DNA of 64,000 nt, from positions 1,095,179 to 1,159,178 of the forward strand of contig NW_006763135.1 in the NCBI RefSeq assembly GCF_000264905.1, given 5' to 3'. The notes beneath the pieces are model-generated. The model had not been told where the DNA came from and searched no databases. It saw only the letters and a program-made list of their open reading frames with translations. Of this stretch, positions 1 through 12,000 are shown piece by piece. The first letter of the stretch is position 1. Each line of letters opens with the position of its first letter. The stretch comes from Stereum hirsutum FP-91666 SS1. Its lineage: Eukaryota; Basidiomycota; Agaricomycetes; Russulales; Stereaceae. A program made the position numbers and the translations under genes.

Positions 1-1256
1 ACACCGAGATCCTCTTCGGCTCTCGCAAGACCTTCCAGCCTGTCCCACATAGCCTTCTCATCCCACAGATTTCCAACATACTTCATATGATCCAATAATG
101 CCACATATCCGCTACCTACGCCCTTAGCCACCGTCCCCACCCCTGTCGCGAGTTCCTGCTTCTTATAGTACGCAGTGCCAGCAGCGGCGCTCGCAAGCAG
201 TGCACCACCTACTGCATACGCAGCAGGCGCCCATTTGCTCCAGCCCCCTGCAGATGAAGTCGAGACAGTCGAGGATGAGGGCGCGGGCAGGATAGCAAGC
301 GGCGCCTTGTTGGAGGATGCGGAAGAGGTGGAGGATGTAACCGATGAGAACGTGGAAAATAACTCTGAAGCGGCTTTGTGAGCCGTTTGGATGTACTGCG
401 ACGCCTTGGTGGCACTGTTCTTGAAGACCTGGGGATGAAGGCCAAGATACTAACCACACATTACGTGAGTATAAGGGCCGGCGATAAAGCACCTTGAGAC
501 ACTTGCGGGTGTATCAAAAGCAATGCACGCAATGATGTTTGGCCACAGAGGGGCTGATTTGTCTGGTCTCGTGTTGATGAACTCCAGGAGGCAGTCGGCA
601 GCTAACAAACCACCCATGCTAGGGGGACAGATATGTGCTGTTAGAATGAACCAATATGACCGTGAAACAGATAGTGACCTCACGAACCTGTGACCACAGA
701 GGACGACCTTTGCTTTGCCTGCTCCGCCTCCTGCACCGTTCGCTACCTCACGCTCCACGGTCAATGTAGTAAGCCAATCCGCAAGGCGGATGACAGCTTC
801 AGTCTACATTCCGACATTAATTATGACAATCTTCTATAGTGAGGTGGAAACTATGCGCACTAGGTTTCCCTTCGTCTGAAGTGCATAACACATTTGTCAG
901 AGTGATCGACAACTAAAACGAGATGGACGGGTACCTCATAAGCAGGAAATACGATGCATTCGACCTTGACATTATCAAGCGTCTCGGAGAGAATGTGCTG
1001 AAGGCGAGCCGGAAAGTTGAGAAACGTCAAATCCGTGCCTTTGAACCTATGTCCCAAGTTTCAGCTCGACGGATGTTTTGAAGTCAAACGCCAGTACTAG
1101 CGCTTACCCATGGATGAATACACAGAGCAGCACATCTGGAGGGTCAGAGCCGCCGTTCGCTGGATCACTTGTGACATACTGCGGGGCGATGGATTCTGTA
1201 GATTGGATATTCTGCCCTTCTTGTTTACTTCCTGGAGACTTTGCGGCAAGAGCCAT
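1..1256 (-). CDS. Serine hydrolase, alpha/beta-hydrolase fold (DUF676-like), partial
   Basis: The gene starts at the ATG at 1256 and runs off the left edge. Exons read as 1108-1256, 935-1046, 688-803, 507-618 and 1-449 (continuing), and the frame holds across every junction. The first exon ends in LLCVFIHG, joined to FKGTD in the next. Further on comes VVLCGHSMGGLLAADCLLEF, a nucleophile-elbow G-H-S-M-G, then AFDTP joined to YLGLHP, a motif I associate with a fungal family of lipase-like hydrolases. After it lie a Ser/Thr-rich linker and a hydrophobic Ala/Gly segment (about 20 residues near 175-235) that could be a membrane anchor. The substrate is not evident; the fold suggests a lipid or ester hydrolase. 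The fourth intron (450-506) begins with GC instead of GT. The C-terminus is missing. It is divergent from the CCDC97-like gene. Confidence 0.8.
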
Positions 1257-1406
1257 GACGATCGTCGAGAACCAAGTGATGCTGGAATAATGAGATAAGA
1301 TAAGATCCTTGAGCGAAGCAGTTGTTTGTCCTTGTTGAATTCAAAGGTCGTCGCCTTCCTGTGCCTCCGTCGGCTTCATCAGCTCTGATGTTTACCTTCC
1401 ACAGCC
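1257..1406. promoter_or_regulatory. Shared divergent promoter region
   Basis: Only 150 bases separate the start codons of the hydrolase (-) and the CCDC97-like gene (+), so both promoters must lie here. I see no clear TATA box. Confidence 0.45.
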
Positions 1407-2264
1407 ATGGCTACCACGAGAACTACTGAGGCTGCTCGTGTGCTATTATATCTAGGCCTTCCATCTGACTACTCGCCCTCACCTTCTAATGAGCCTGTCT
1501 CATTTCTCTCGCTGCACATCCACCAACTACCGCCAGAGCTTCTCTCGGTTTTCTCGGCTCTAACCACCGCTCGCGAACGATCTACTGTTCCCGCTATACG
1601 AAACAGACGATTTCGCTACACACAATCAAAGCCATCTGAACTTAAAACCTCTAATGCCAAACGCTCATGGCCTGCTCTATGGGAAGGACCTCCAGAACCT
1701 CCAACCTCGGTAGGAAAGGACAGCGCGAGGGAAGAGCATGACTGGGTGGAGAGAAACTTCCTTGGCGGGAGCTCCACGAATTCTTCTGGAGAGAAGAGGC
1801 ACCATGTGGGAAAGTTAGGCTCTCTTTTAGGAGGCTACGAAGAAGAAAGGGAACTAGAAAGGATTCGGGGACTTCGAAGGGACATGGCGGCGAAGGCAGC
1901 CGAAGAGTTCGTCCCCGAGGAGGATGAGAGCTCCGAAGAGGAAGAAGAGGCAGAAGTCCCGAGCAGAATGGAAGGACGCTCAAATTCTGGCGGCATACCA
2001 CCGCAAAATGATTCAATAGAGGAGATGCAAGGTCTTTTTGACCGTCGTGTACGCGAGCAGTTTATCTATGGCCTTTTACAGGTATTTCTCCCGGCAGTTT
2101 CGTTATGGTTCCATGCTGACAACATCTGTCAATTATCATCTCATTTCGCGGACATCTACCCGGTTCCTCTTCAGTCTGACCTTTATGATGTCGTCGATTG
2201 GGACGAGCAGTGGGATGGAGACGGAGAAGACGCCCAGGACCGCTGGTTCGCCGATGATGACTGA
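1407..2264 (+). CDS. CCDC97-like protein (DUF2052 domain)
   Basis: The ATG at 1407 follows CAGCC. The N-terminal half is low in recognisable features. The middle has an acidic run (EEDESSEEEEEAE), followed by a segment with EEMQGLFDRRVREQFIYGLL and a C-terminus with YDVVDWDEQW and DRWFADDD, which matches the conserved C-terminal domain of coiled-coil domain-containing protein 97, a protein found in spliceosomal preparations. The domain reads best if bases 2082-2174 are an intron (GTATTT to CTCTTCAG), giving GLLQ then SDLYDVVDW. That intron is exactly 93 bases with no stop codon, so retention would simply add 31 residues (285 versus 254). The assignment rests on motif memory, not a search. Confidence 0.75.
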   Translation: MATTRTTEAARVLLYLGLPSDYSPSPSNEPVSFLSLHIHQLPPELLSVFSALTTARERSTVPAIRNRRFRYTQSKPSELKTSNAKRSWPALWEGPPEPPTSVGKDSAREEHDWVERNFLGGSSTNSSGEKRHHVGKLGSLLGGYEEERELERIRGLRRDMAAKAAEEFVPEEDESSEEEEEAEVPSRMEGRSNSGGIPPQNDSIEEMQGLFDRRVREQFIYGLLQVFLPAVSLWFHADNICQLSSHFADIYPVPLQSDLYDVVDWDEQWDGDGEDAQDRWFADDD

Positions 2265-2601
2265 CGATATGACACCCTGAATTATATGTGTATGTTTTAC
2301 TTTCGACTCAAGAGTGTATTCATAATGTACTAGTGAAACGTTACGCTTTCTGCGCCTCCAGCGGCATCGCACTACGCCACACCACAGCGGCTACGTGTTC
2401 AGACGGACTTTACTCATCAAGCGGGCCACTGTCACCGGCATTTCCTGGTGTACCTGAAGAGAACAACACCTTGCATAAAACCGTGAGTAGATATGCTGTT
2501 CTTGAATTCCTTGCTGACCAGCGTCGACTGACAGCAATCGCAACCGCGTAGAGAACAAAGGTCCTGCCCCGGAATCTGGACGGGAAAGGAAGTTCTCTCC
2601 G

Positions 2602-2961
2602 CTAGGCAGCGCCAGATTCTTCCGCAGGATCAGCGTCACTATCCTGTTCTGTTCGTTCATAGAAACGCACTGTTACACTTTCAAACCGCGTCCGCCGTGT
2701 GCCTCGCTTTGAATAAGCCACGAATACGGCACATAGCTCCTTGCCCTCACTTGGGCAAGGTCGTCCCAGGGGCCTGTCACTATCTAAACGGCAAGTCTTG
2801 ATCTCACCTCGGATAGCAAACCCCCAGACGTGGTCTTTGGCAGGAATCAAATGCTTCTCATGAAGTTTGGTTGATGTACCCCGATCGTCGTTAAGCCCAT
2901 GAAGCCTCGTAAGATGCTTTGTGACTGCCTGGTAAGGTCCTGTAGTGCGGTAAATCTGCAT
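2602..2961 (-). CDS. Hypothetical 119-residue ORF
   Basis: This is an intact ATG-started frame, moderately basic, ending in an acidic tail (TEQDSDADPAEESGAA). I recognise no domain, signal peptide or membrane segment. The AG just before its second codon could be a splice acceptor, so it may be the last exon of a longer gene. It may also be chance. Confidence 0.22.
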   Translation of the reverse strand: MQIYRTTGPYQAVTKHLTRLHGLNDDRGTSTKLHEKHLIPAKDHVWGFAIRGEIKTCRLDSDRPLGRPCPSEGKELCAVFVAYSKRGTRRTRFESVTVRFYERTEQDSDADPAEESGAA

Positions 2962-4628
2962 TCACGTACTACATGACTGATCATCATTCAGCTATACAGT
3001 CTGTCCATTCAACATCTGCCTTTAATTTTGGCTACACGGTACAGTTGTTGCTGGCCGATGTCTACGAGTGGATATGATTGTTAACGCCGTCTATTTTGGC
3101 ACCAGGAAACACTGGGATAAGTATGCGTTCTCAAACACGCATCACCCGGTCACTCGGTTCGGCAGTGCCAGTTAAAGTACGTTGCATCACTGTATCACTG
3201 CAAGAACAGGGCCCTGTACCAGCCTCACTTCCGCGAACTTCACGGACCGCGTACTTGCGCGCCATGAATCTCCAGGTGCGAGGATCACCTTTGAACTCGT
3301 GTCGGCTCTGCTATCACGTACGGATGTGATTAGTCGTGTTGTCTTGAGCTTGGTTTATGCCGGTGGAGGTGGAAGTTGATCACTTCACCTAGCCACGTAT
3401 GCACCTTTCCTCTGTGACACCTTCAGGTACATTTCACGTGCAGAGCCACACGCCCACTCCCTGTCTGTCACCAACGTGTCCATGCGGATTAGACAAGTAG
3501 ATGTGATGTCAAAAGGAGAAAGCGCGCCTAGCTCTATATCTTCACCACAAAGAGTTCCAGGGGTGATCCAGTTACAGGCAATGCACTGTGAGTGTCTACA
3601 ACCTATGCCTTTGCTTTCATGCAGATTTACTCAGTTAGTGCAACCGATATAGCGCATCGTGGCGGTTATGCGAACCTCCGATATCGTCTCGTCCGAGGAT
3701 TCAAGTCAGTTTCGCTGAAATCTGATTCTTAGATTCCTAGTCAGGCTTGCACACGAAATTTCCGGGCCCGCATCCAGAAACCACACATGCAGCACACTGA
3801 CAGTAAGCGGCCATCACATCCATGCGGACCGACTCCTCTCTCATGTCTCCATTTCAGATCATAGACAAGATATCCAAACAAAACTTCGTACAATAGCGTA
3901 CGGCTTATTCTGAGCGCTCGTGGGACTATCGGAGAACGAGTTCCGTGACTTTGAGGAAGCGAAAAGGGGCGACGTCGTCACGGTCATCCTGTACATGCGT
4001 CTCTCAGAACGGCGGGCTCGGGCGTTTATCGCCGTTATTCAATCGAAGCTCTGGGAAAAGGTGATCTCCTCAACTCGCGCCTTTGCCTCGGTCACTTACA
4101 GCTCCGCGAGGGTTCGATGGCTTGGAGGCCGAACATCTACGCGCATGTGCAACGTGCACCGACGGCCTACAGAATGCCATTGTTCTTTCTCGGGAAGCTC
4201 GTTCGGGGTGAAAACGACCGTGTTCGATCCTTCATCATTCTTCGAGTTATACTGACCTCTTCGTCTGGGGATTAGTTGACCGACCAAGAGTCATCCCTGA
4301 GCCCAATGCGTCCACGACGGGCTTGCAGAAAAAGCACCGGACACCATATCGAGTCTCTGATCCTTGGAGCTGCTCTTTGTTCCCTCACAGGCTCACAGTG
4401 CTCAACTCAGTGATCAACTTCAGATCCATTCGAAGTCCCGACCATCTCAGGATGCTCATCAATGAAACGGTGCGCCAGCTTCTCTGCATCTGGCTGTCTT
4501 TGCCGACTCCAGACGACTGCCCACGTACGCTGTAGACACCGATGGGCATGAATCGCCTCTGGCTCGCCTGTCCTATCTCCCTCTTTTTTCCAATCATCGC
4601 TCTGACGTATGGGACTATCCCGCCGTGT

Positions 4629-4634
4629 TATAAA
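4629..4634 (+). promoter_or_regulatory. TATA-like box upstream of the GDSL esterase
   Basis: The sequence TATAAA sits 88 bases upstream of the esterase ATG at 4722, a reasonable distance for a fungal core promoter. Confidence 0.45.
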
Positions 4635-4721
4635 GGAGGCCGGGTCAGGAATTCTGAAAACCACAAGCACCCAGAGGCATCTTCTTAACACACCGACAGT
4701 GATCTGCCGTGTACTCGCTCG

Positions 4722-5982
4722 ATGTCGACTATATACCATGTTGGTCCTCACTGGCGCGGATACGCTGGTCTCAAGAGGCTAGTCATCTTGTGAGTGACTC
4801 TATCCTCCCACACATATCGCACGACCTACTTCGCGCAGACATTATGCTGATGGCAGTGTTGATTTACCACGCTATTAGTGGTGACTCCTATAGCTACATC
4901 GGATATCACTCTCAAGCCCCACCCCCAACCGCCGCACGCCCCCTTGGTGTCAATTTTCCTGGAACGGTCGTCAACGAGCCCGGACAGCCAAATTGGGTGG
5001 GCCACCTCATCACCACCTACGCGCATGGCCAGTCCAATTTGCTCGTCTACGACTATGCAGTTCGCGGTAATGTGTTTCCGGCCTCTTAACAGGTTGTACT
5101 ATAATCTGAACTTCGCTGCAGGTGATACTGCGCCTGGAGTCGCCCGGCAGATCAGGGAGCACTTTCTGCCCACCGTTGGGCGCAGACCGAATTGGGCTCG
5201 TTGGACTGCAAACGATACTTTATTCGTGGTAAGTACCTTATCGAATGCTCTTGCCAATCATAGACACCGCAAATCACTGATTTTTGACCCAGACTTGGAT
5301 TGGCGTCCAAGACTGTAGGCTATTGTGAGTCCCTTGGTTACAGCCGTCATTCGTTTCATCTACCATGCCCAAAGCAAACAGCATTTGTGGTACAGTGTGG
5401 TTGAACGACGTCGACTCAGAGATCTATTGGTGATTGGGCGTCAGTTCGTGTCAACAGTCGCTGATGCTCAGCCCCCAGGTACACAAATGACAGGAGAGAA
5501 ATAACCTACATCATCACTGCTCTATTCGCGGCACAAGAGGAACTATACACAGCTGGTGCACGAAACTTCCTCTTCGTCGACTGTCCCCCGATACACCGTT
5601 CACCGGTCGGTGAGTGGTTCAATAGCCCTGTGCTTTCAATGACTCGGTCCATGCTCACTTCGTGTTACATCAATCTCTTCTAGGTCCACCCGACGAGAAT
5701 CCCGAGTCCGCACAGCCGTTCACGAATTGGAACCAAGAACTAGCCACAGCAGCCACCGCGTTCGCTCGCGCCCATCCCGATGCAACCGTACTCGTCTTCT
5801 CCGCCTGGGCCACATTCACTCGCATCCTGGATGACCCGCTCACTAATGGGTTCCCCTTGAACGCGAGGAGGGCCATGGGTGGTCCGATTTGGTTCGACCA
5901 CCTCCATCCGACTAGTAGAGTGGCGAAGACCGTGGCGAGAGACATGGCAGGATTCCTCACTTCTATCCCGCCAAGCGGTTAG
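4722..5982 (+). CDS. GDSL/SGNH-family esterase (CE16-like)
   Basis: Six exons fit without a frame break: 4722-4789, 4879-5066, 5122-5228, 5293-5324, 5479-5609 and 5684-5982, giving 274 residues. Block I is rebuilt exactly across intron 1 as LVIFGDSYSYIGY, with the nucleophile Ser in GDSYS. Block II lies around YDYAVRGD. Block V is WFDHLHPTS, with the Asp and His of the triad. The spacing and motifs resemble fungal carbohydrate esterase family 16 acetylesterases, which remove acetyl groups from plant-derived oligosaccharides. The block III position reads WIGVQDC, with Gln where the family normally has Asn. No obvious signal peptide is present, so it is probably intracellular or unconventionally secreted. 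The junction between exons 4 and 5 is the least certain. Confidence 0.8.
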
Positions 5983-7545
5983 GCGGGCGGTGTGGATCCC
6001 CAATTCACATCGCCGTCGGTTCCGATGGACCACGGCCTTCACGGACGTGATATTTCAACATTTTTATCCTTCTGAATTAGAGTATTTTTCTTGTGCATTT
6101 CGAATACGGACTTTTCTTGATCTTCGTCTCCTACGTAGTACTTCCCCTTTCCTCGCCGGACGCTTGTTTATTCTGGGCTGTTTGGCGCCACCTTGGACAT
6201 ATTTCAGCCGTCCGTATATATGTTGATGGATAATGTCCTCCTGTAGCCATATATTCGATTTTAGCTTTCGCCCTTCTCGTGTCACATATATGTGTAGCTT
6301 CCTATAATGTGCATCTTTGATCCGTTCAAGTCTGTCTGACCGAATCTTTGATGAGAAACTCCGAAGTATCCTGATGCCTTCATCGTGGTCTTCGTGGTGG
6401 ATGTAGGGAAGGGTCATCTTTTCTCATTGGCTCGTCTTTCCCGTCCAATAAGAGAAGAGAAAAGGCATTGAAAAGGAAGTGATTTTTCATGATCATTGCC
6501 GTGCCATAAGGGACATAATCTTCCGACAGAAAAGTTGCGCAGTCTGAACACTGGCACCTTTTTACTAGCAGGCAGTTCTTATTCCACAGCCGGAGAAGTG
6601 GTGGTAGCATCTTAAGATATAACCGATCCGATAACCTCACATCCGACCTCGTCTTACTTGCCTGATACCTGTAGATCCGCAAGGATCCAGGTGGTTTTTA
6701 TTAGGACCCCACTCCCTCCCCTATCCAATCTACCGGGCCGCTCTGCTTTGGGACCTTCGATCTCAAAACCTGCCAATATCATCCCGTATTCCCTTTCATG
6801 GTCCAGACAAGATTAACCGATTTGGAAGCAAGATATTGATGGGTTTCTACGGGGATGATGGAGCTCAATCGCGCTGGAGCCGTGAGCCGTTGAATAACGT
6901 CGACCACTGGCACTTGCGAGGCTCATAAGCACATACATACGAGTACTCGGTGCCACGGGAATTATTTCAATGGTTGATCCGACCAGGACAGTGGATTCAG
7001 ATGAGCAGTGTACGAACGCGCAACTGCGAGGAAGTGGAAAGCTCTATGACACCGTTGATGCGCCGGACAAGGCGAGTGTATCCTAACCTTTTTGGACTGT
7101 AGAGCACGGCGACAGCTCATATACGCACCACAGAGCCTTCGACCTTGAAGTTCTCCGTATAGGATCGCATTAATGAACGAAGAGAGCGCGCGTTGGGCGG
7201 TATAGATGACCATGACCGGCTTCGGCAATACAACAGGGAATCAAAAAAGTATTCGTGAGATAGCCCGACAGTTGACGGGCCTTGCTCTTTTTCCCTTCTA
7301 GAGTACAAAGGACGGATGGGAGTCGGATACCCATTGGTATAACTATGACGAACTGCGAACTGCGAACTGCAAGATGGCGCGTGCGCCACACGAGCCCCAC
7401 GAGAATCTGAGAGCCAGAACTGTCTCCGCCCGGGTTCAAATTAATTCGAGCGATCCAGAGCGTTATATGCTGGTGGTGGATGGGATGGGTCAGAGTGGCG
7501 ATGGCGAGGAGGATGAGAATAGGTAGATTCCTGTGTGATTTTTCG
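5983..7545. other. Intergenic, no supported gene
   Basis: About 1.56 kb between the convergent ends of the esterase and LSM3. Only short overlapping frames on both strands, with no recognisable motif and no good exon chain. Confidence 0.45.
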
Positions 7546-8079
7546 TCATGTACGGGAGGGTGGCGATACCTGGGATGTGTTTCAGTGATCAGAATAGCCT
7601 CCTCCATGGTTTGGGAGAAGAGTGTGGAAGGAGAACGTGGGACGATGCGCACCAGGATTACACCGTCCCCTCGCACAAACAGCATCGGTACTTTTCGTTT
7701 CGCCATCTAAAGCACGCGTGTCGTTTGGACGAAATCAGCTACAGGTACGCCGCGAAAGACAGTAGAATAAATAGAGAGAATGATGGACGTACGTTGACCA
7801 CGCTCTGCGACGGTGGGACACCCTCTGGAGCATCAACGATCATGATGGTCTCTTCGACATCACTCAAGATGAGATTCATATGCCCATCATATGCCTAGTG
7901 TCACCAACGGTCATGCCATTGAAAGATTTCGGTGTGTGGACGACGGACGGTGGAGGCTCACGTACGTGCAGGATACCGGTGAGCTCTCTATCTCCCCGTA
8001 GTTTTACGAAGACGCGTTCGCTCAGGGACAGTCGAATGAGATCGAATGGTTCTTGGATGCCAGGTGCAGATGAATCCAT
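7546..8079 (-). CDS. LSM3: U6 snRNA-associated Sm-like protein LSm3
   Basis: Four exons (7966-8079, 7793-7894, 7653-7706, 7546-7569) give 97 residues, the normal size for LSm3. The Sm1 motif is in the first two exons ([20 protein letters not shown], then RELTGILH joined to [15 protein letters not shown]), and Sm2 is in the third ([16 protein letters not shown]). The last exon adds only VSPPSRT and a stop, similar to the usual C-terminus. LSm3 is a subunit of the Lsm2-8 ring that binds the U6 snRNA 3' end in the nucleus and of the Lsm1-7 ring used in cytoplasmic mRNA decapping. All splice junctions are GT-AG. Confidence 0.95.
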
Positions 8080-9013
8080 GAGAGTGCCACAGTTTTAGTG
8101 CTGTATGATGGGAAGTGCCGAAATTACCACAGTTGAAGGCTCAACAGTCCGTAGAGCAAGAGCATTGACCAGAACGCGAGCGTACCTCAAAGTCTAAGTG
8201 AATGTTGTGCTGATGTGTGCCCGAAGTCTGTGGCGATGGAGGACGCGTAAGGAGAGAACAGGACGTCGACGTCTGCCTCGCCACCGCGAATCAGACCGGG
8301 GGTGATCGAACAAGGCGCCCGGCCCGCAGCTGGCCGCAACAACGCGTCGACCGCGCGACGCGCGTCATCGCTGTGCCAGGCAGCGTCGAAGGGTATCACA
8401 GAACCTCAAAAATTAGATGAGCGCTGCGTGTAAGCAATAAACGCCAGCACATCGCCACAATGCCACTTTGCCCGAGGTCGTAGGACTCGAATTCGAATCT
8501 GTGCGCTAGAGGAACCGCAAGGAGTTATACTGTCTATCGTCGTGGTGGCTGCCGCCTTAGCGCTAGGTGATCTTTACTGTTGACTTGATGGGGGTGATGG
8601 TTCTAAACTGGAGAAGTTCACCGTGTTTGTTGATCGGAAGCTCGCGTTGTTGCTGAAGGATGTGTGTGTCTAACGAAGGGCGGTGACCGACGTCGGGGAC
8701 TTTGTTGACGTACGAACATGCTAAAATTTGCGGGTTTTGTGCACTTGTAAATACGTGGATTATCTGTTGAGTATATATATTTTCTGCACAGTGTCCAAAG
8801 ATGAGTGGTGGACGGAAGAACCGAGTGCTACGGCGGAGTGGCGGGCGCAAAAGCTGTGCCACCGAAGAGGAAGTCGAAGGCTCGCCTCGTTACAGTCCCG
8901 CAAGCGAACCATAACAAGCGGGTCGCCGCGACAAGACCAAACAGCCAGCGAGCCAGCGACCGTCGCCCGTCTCTCCTTTCTTTCTCTTCCCCTCTCCATC
9001 GCTTAGAGTAGCT
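8080..9013. promoter_or_regulatory. Divergent upstream region of LSM3 and chitin synthase
   Basis: A 934 bp gap between two divergent start codons. Open frames inside are short, overlap on both strands and show no family motifs. A pyrimidine-rich run at about 8971-8999 precedes the chitin synthase ATG and may mark its transcription start. Confidence 0.4.
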
Positions 9014-12000
9014 ATGGATAACCGTCCCCCTCTTTCGTCCCAGAACTCCTCTAGCAGCCATAATGAACCCTATGGGGACCCCTTCGCGGACAGGCCTCGC
9101 GCCCTCCAGTTCAGCGAGCCGCAGCCCCAACCGTACGACTCCACCGTCTCTCTCCAACAGGACCGCTCTGGAAACTATTCAGATGAGGACTTTACTGAGA
9201 AACTCCCTCTGACGTCCGGACAAAACTTCTCTGGTGGTTTCTATCCTCCAGGGTGCGTTGCATTTCATTCATGCTGTCCGTTTGATGCCTCTCACACCAC
9301 GACCACAGGCCTGTTGACCCCAATGAGTTCGGAGACCCCTACGGATCGCGCCCCATGTCGTCCGTGTCGTCCCTCTCGGGTGGTGTCGACACCGCTTGGC
9401 GTCGTCGGCAAACCATCAAGCGTGGTGTCACCAAGAAGGTCAAGCTTACGAACGGTAACTTCATCACAGAGTATGCCGTGCCCACCCCGGTGTACAGCGC
9501 TATCGAATCCAAATGGACCTCCAGTGTGAATACCACTGAGTTCTCGTCAGTGATAGATACCCCTCTCGCCCTCGTCGTCACAAAAACTGAGTCGCCCCTT
9601 TTGTCCTAAATATAGCCACATGCGTTATAGCGCAGCAACTGTTGATCCCGATGAGTTCAACGAGGCCAACGGTTGGTCTCTGCGGACGAAGATGTACAAT
9701 CGCGAGACGGAGCTTCTCATCGCAGTCACGTCGTATAACGAGGACAAGACCCTTTACGCACGGACCTTGCACGGTGTCATGTTTGTGCCTCACTCTTCAT
9801 TACGCGTGCCTTGTCGCTAAGCGTCCGTCACAGGTTAAACATCCGTGACATCTGCAAGACGAAGCAGTCCAAGTACTGGAGGAGGAGCGCAGAGGAGGGT
9901 GTCCCAGGTTGGCAGAGGATCACAGTCGCCCTCATCGTCGATGGTCTTGAGGCTATGGACAAAACCGTCCTCGATATCTTGGCGACGGTCGGTGTCTACC
10001 AGGATGGTGTAATGAAGAAGCAGGTCGACGGCAAGGACACCGTGGCTCACATCTTTGAGGTATATATTTATCATCTATCTGCATAGCCGCCGTTTAGAGA
10101 CTGATGTCATCACCAACGTGTAGTACACAACTCAGCTCTCCGTTGATTCGACGCCGGCGCTCGTGCTTCCCCATGGCGATGACCCGAATAATTTGGTTCC
10201 GGTTCAGATCATTTTCGTCTTGAAGGCCAAGAACCAGAAGAAGATCAACTCTCACCGTTGGCTGTTCAATGCTATCGGCAAAATGCTCAACGTACGTTCG
10301 TTAGAATCTCTCAGGCCGTTTCGTCGTCTAATGGTAGCAAACAGCCGGAAATTTGCGTTCTTATTGACGCTGGAACAAAGCCAGGTAGGCTCGTCTCTGT
10401 CGACTTTCGGTTGCTGTGACTAAATCACCATTTCCAGGTCACAAGAGTATCTTCTACCTCTGGGTAAGCACCATATCCAGGTTTACGCAGTTGACCACGT
10501 TCAAATTTGACGTTTAAATCAGGATGCCTTCTACAACGATGCGAACCTTGGAGGATGTTGTGGAGAGATTCACGCTATGATCAATAAGGGCAGGAAGCTC
10601 CTGAACCCCCTCGTTGCTGCTCAGAATTTCGAGTACAAGATGTCCAACATTTTGGGTGAGCACATTCTCTCCATCTCATCCGACCAGCCGTACTAAAACA
10701 CCTCCCTAGACAAACCTCTGGAAAGCAGTTTCGGTTATGTCTCTGTGTTGCCCGGTGCCTTCTCTGCATACCGTTTCCGTGCCATCCTTGGCCGTCCTCT
10801 CGAGCAATACTTCCATGGTGATCACTCATTGGCGGACCGTTTGGGAGCGAAGGGTATCTACGGAATGAACATTTTCACGAAAAACATGTTCTTGGCCGAA
10901 GATCGTATCCTTTGTTTCGAGCTCGTCGCCAAGGCTGGCGCTCGATGGACTCTGACATACGTCAAGCCATCGAAGGCAGAGACTGATGTACCAGAGACTG
11001 CCGCTGAACTCATCGGTCAGCGTCGTCGTTGGTTGAACGGTTCATTCGCTGCGTCTATCGTGAGCTTACCTCTTCATTCCCATAAAATTGGGATTACTAA
11101 CACAGTGCCATAGTACTCCCTTGTGCACTTCTTCCGGTTATATCAGTCAGGTCACGGCATCATTCGCATGTTTTTCTTCCACGTTCAGGGCCTCGTCAGT
11201 ATTTTCCTTTTCTCCATGGTCATGCGATGGATGGCTCACTGTGTCTGTATTTCTCAGTACAACGTTTTATCTCTGATCTTCACCTGGTTTTCGCTGGCGA
11301 ACATCTGGTTGACTTTCAGTATCATCATCGACCTACTACCCGATCAAGGCATCGTCATTTTCGGCGGCAACAACAGCCTCGGCCAAGAAATCGTGAGTTT
11401 ATACTGTCTTCCATGAGAAAACTACCGTGCTCAGACTTTCCCTATCTTTCAGACGCATTGGGTTAACCTAGCATTCAAATGGATCTATCTCGCTTTCCTC
11501 GCTTTACAAGTCAGTGTACCCTACTTCCTCTAGGCCGCGTAGTTCTGACGACTCGCACTCTCAGTTCGTTCTTGCTCTTGGCAATCGACCGAAAGGTGAA
11601 CGAGCGACATACGCCATAACGCTCTGGTACGTCCCTGCGATCTTGCAACAAAGAACTCAACTGATCTGTTCCACAGGGTGTACGCTCTTCTGGCGGTTTA
11701 CCTAATCGTCTGCTCCTGGGCGTTGACAATCAAGGCGTTTTTGGTGGGCAATCCGTTCTGTCCAATATTTCCTCTGGAGGTATACTGATCGGCAGCGTGT
11801 AGAATATTCCAAGTCAACTACAGAACAAGACGACGAGTGAGATCATCGCGACATTCTTCGAACCACCCGTTGGTGCTTTGATCGCCGCCATGGCGTCTAC
11901 CTTGGGAATCTATCTCTTCGCGTCCTTCCTCTACGTGCGTTCCATTTTCAAATTGTTTGAGATTCATCTCTGAATCGCAGTGCACAGCGCGACCCGTGGC

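Larger units (their letters stand above)
2265..4721. other. Long stretch without a confident gene
   Basis: About 2.4 kb between the CCDC97-like gene and the esterase. Open frames are short and many use non-ATG starts. The best is a 119-codon ATG frame on the minus strand (2602-2961). A run near 3652-3706 reads HRGGYANLRYRLVRGF on the plus strand between possible splice sites, but I could not extend it into a gene. It may hold a decayed gene. Confidence 0.4.

Noticed and set aside
7170..7706. 178-codon minus-strand frame at LSM3
   Set aside because: Only its first 18 codons are LSM3 exon 3; the rest is intron and downstream read-through.
8470..8510. T-loop-like string (TTCGAATC) suggesting a tRNA
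   Set aside because: No matching acceptor, D-arm or anticodon stem could be folded around it.
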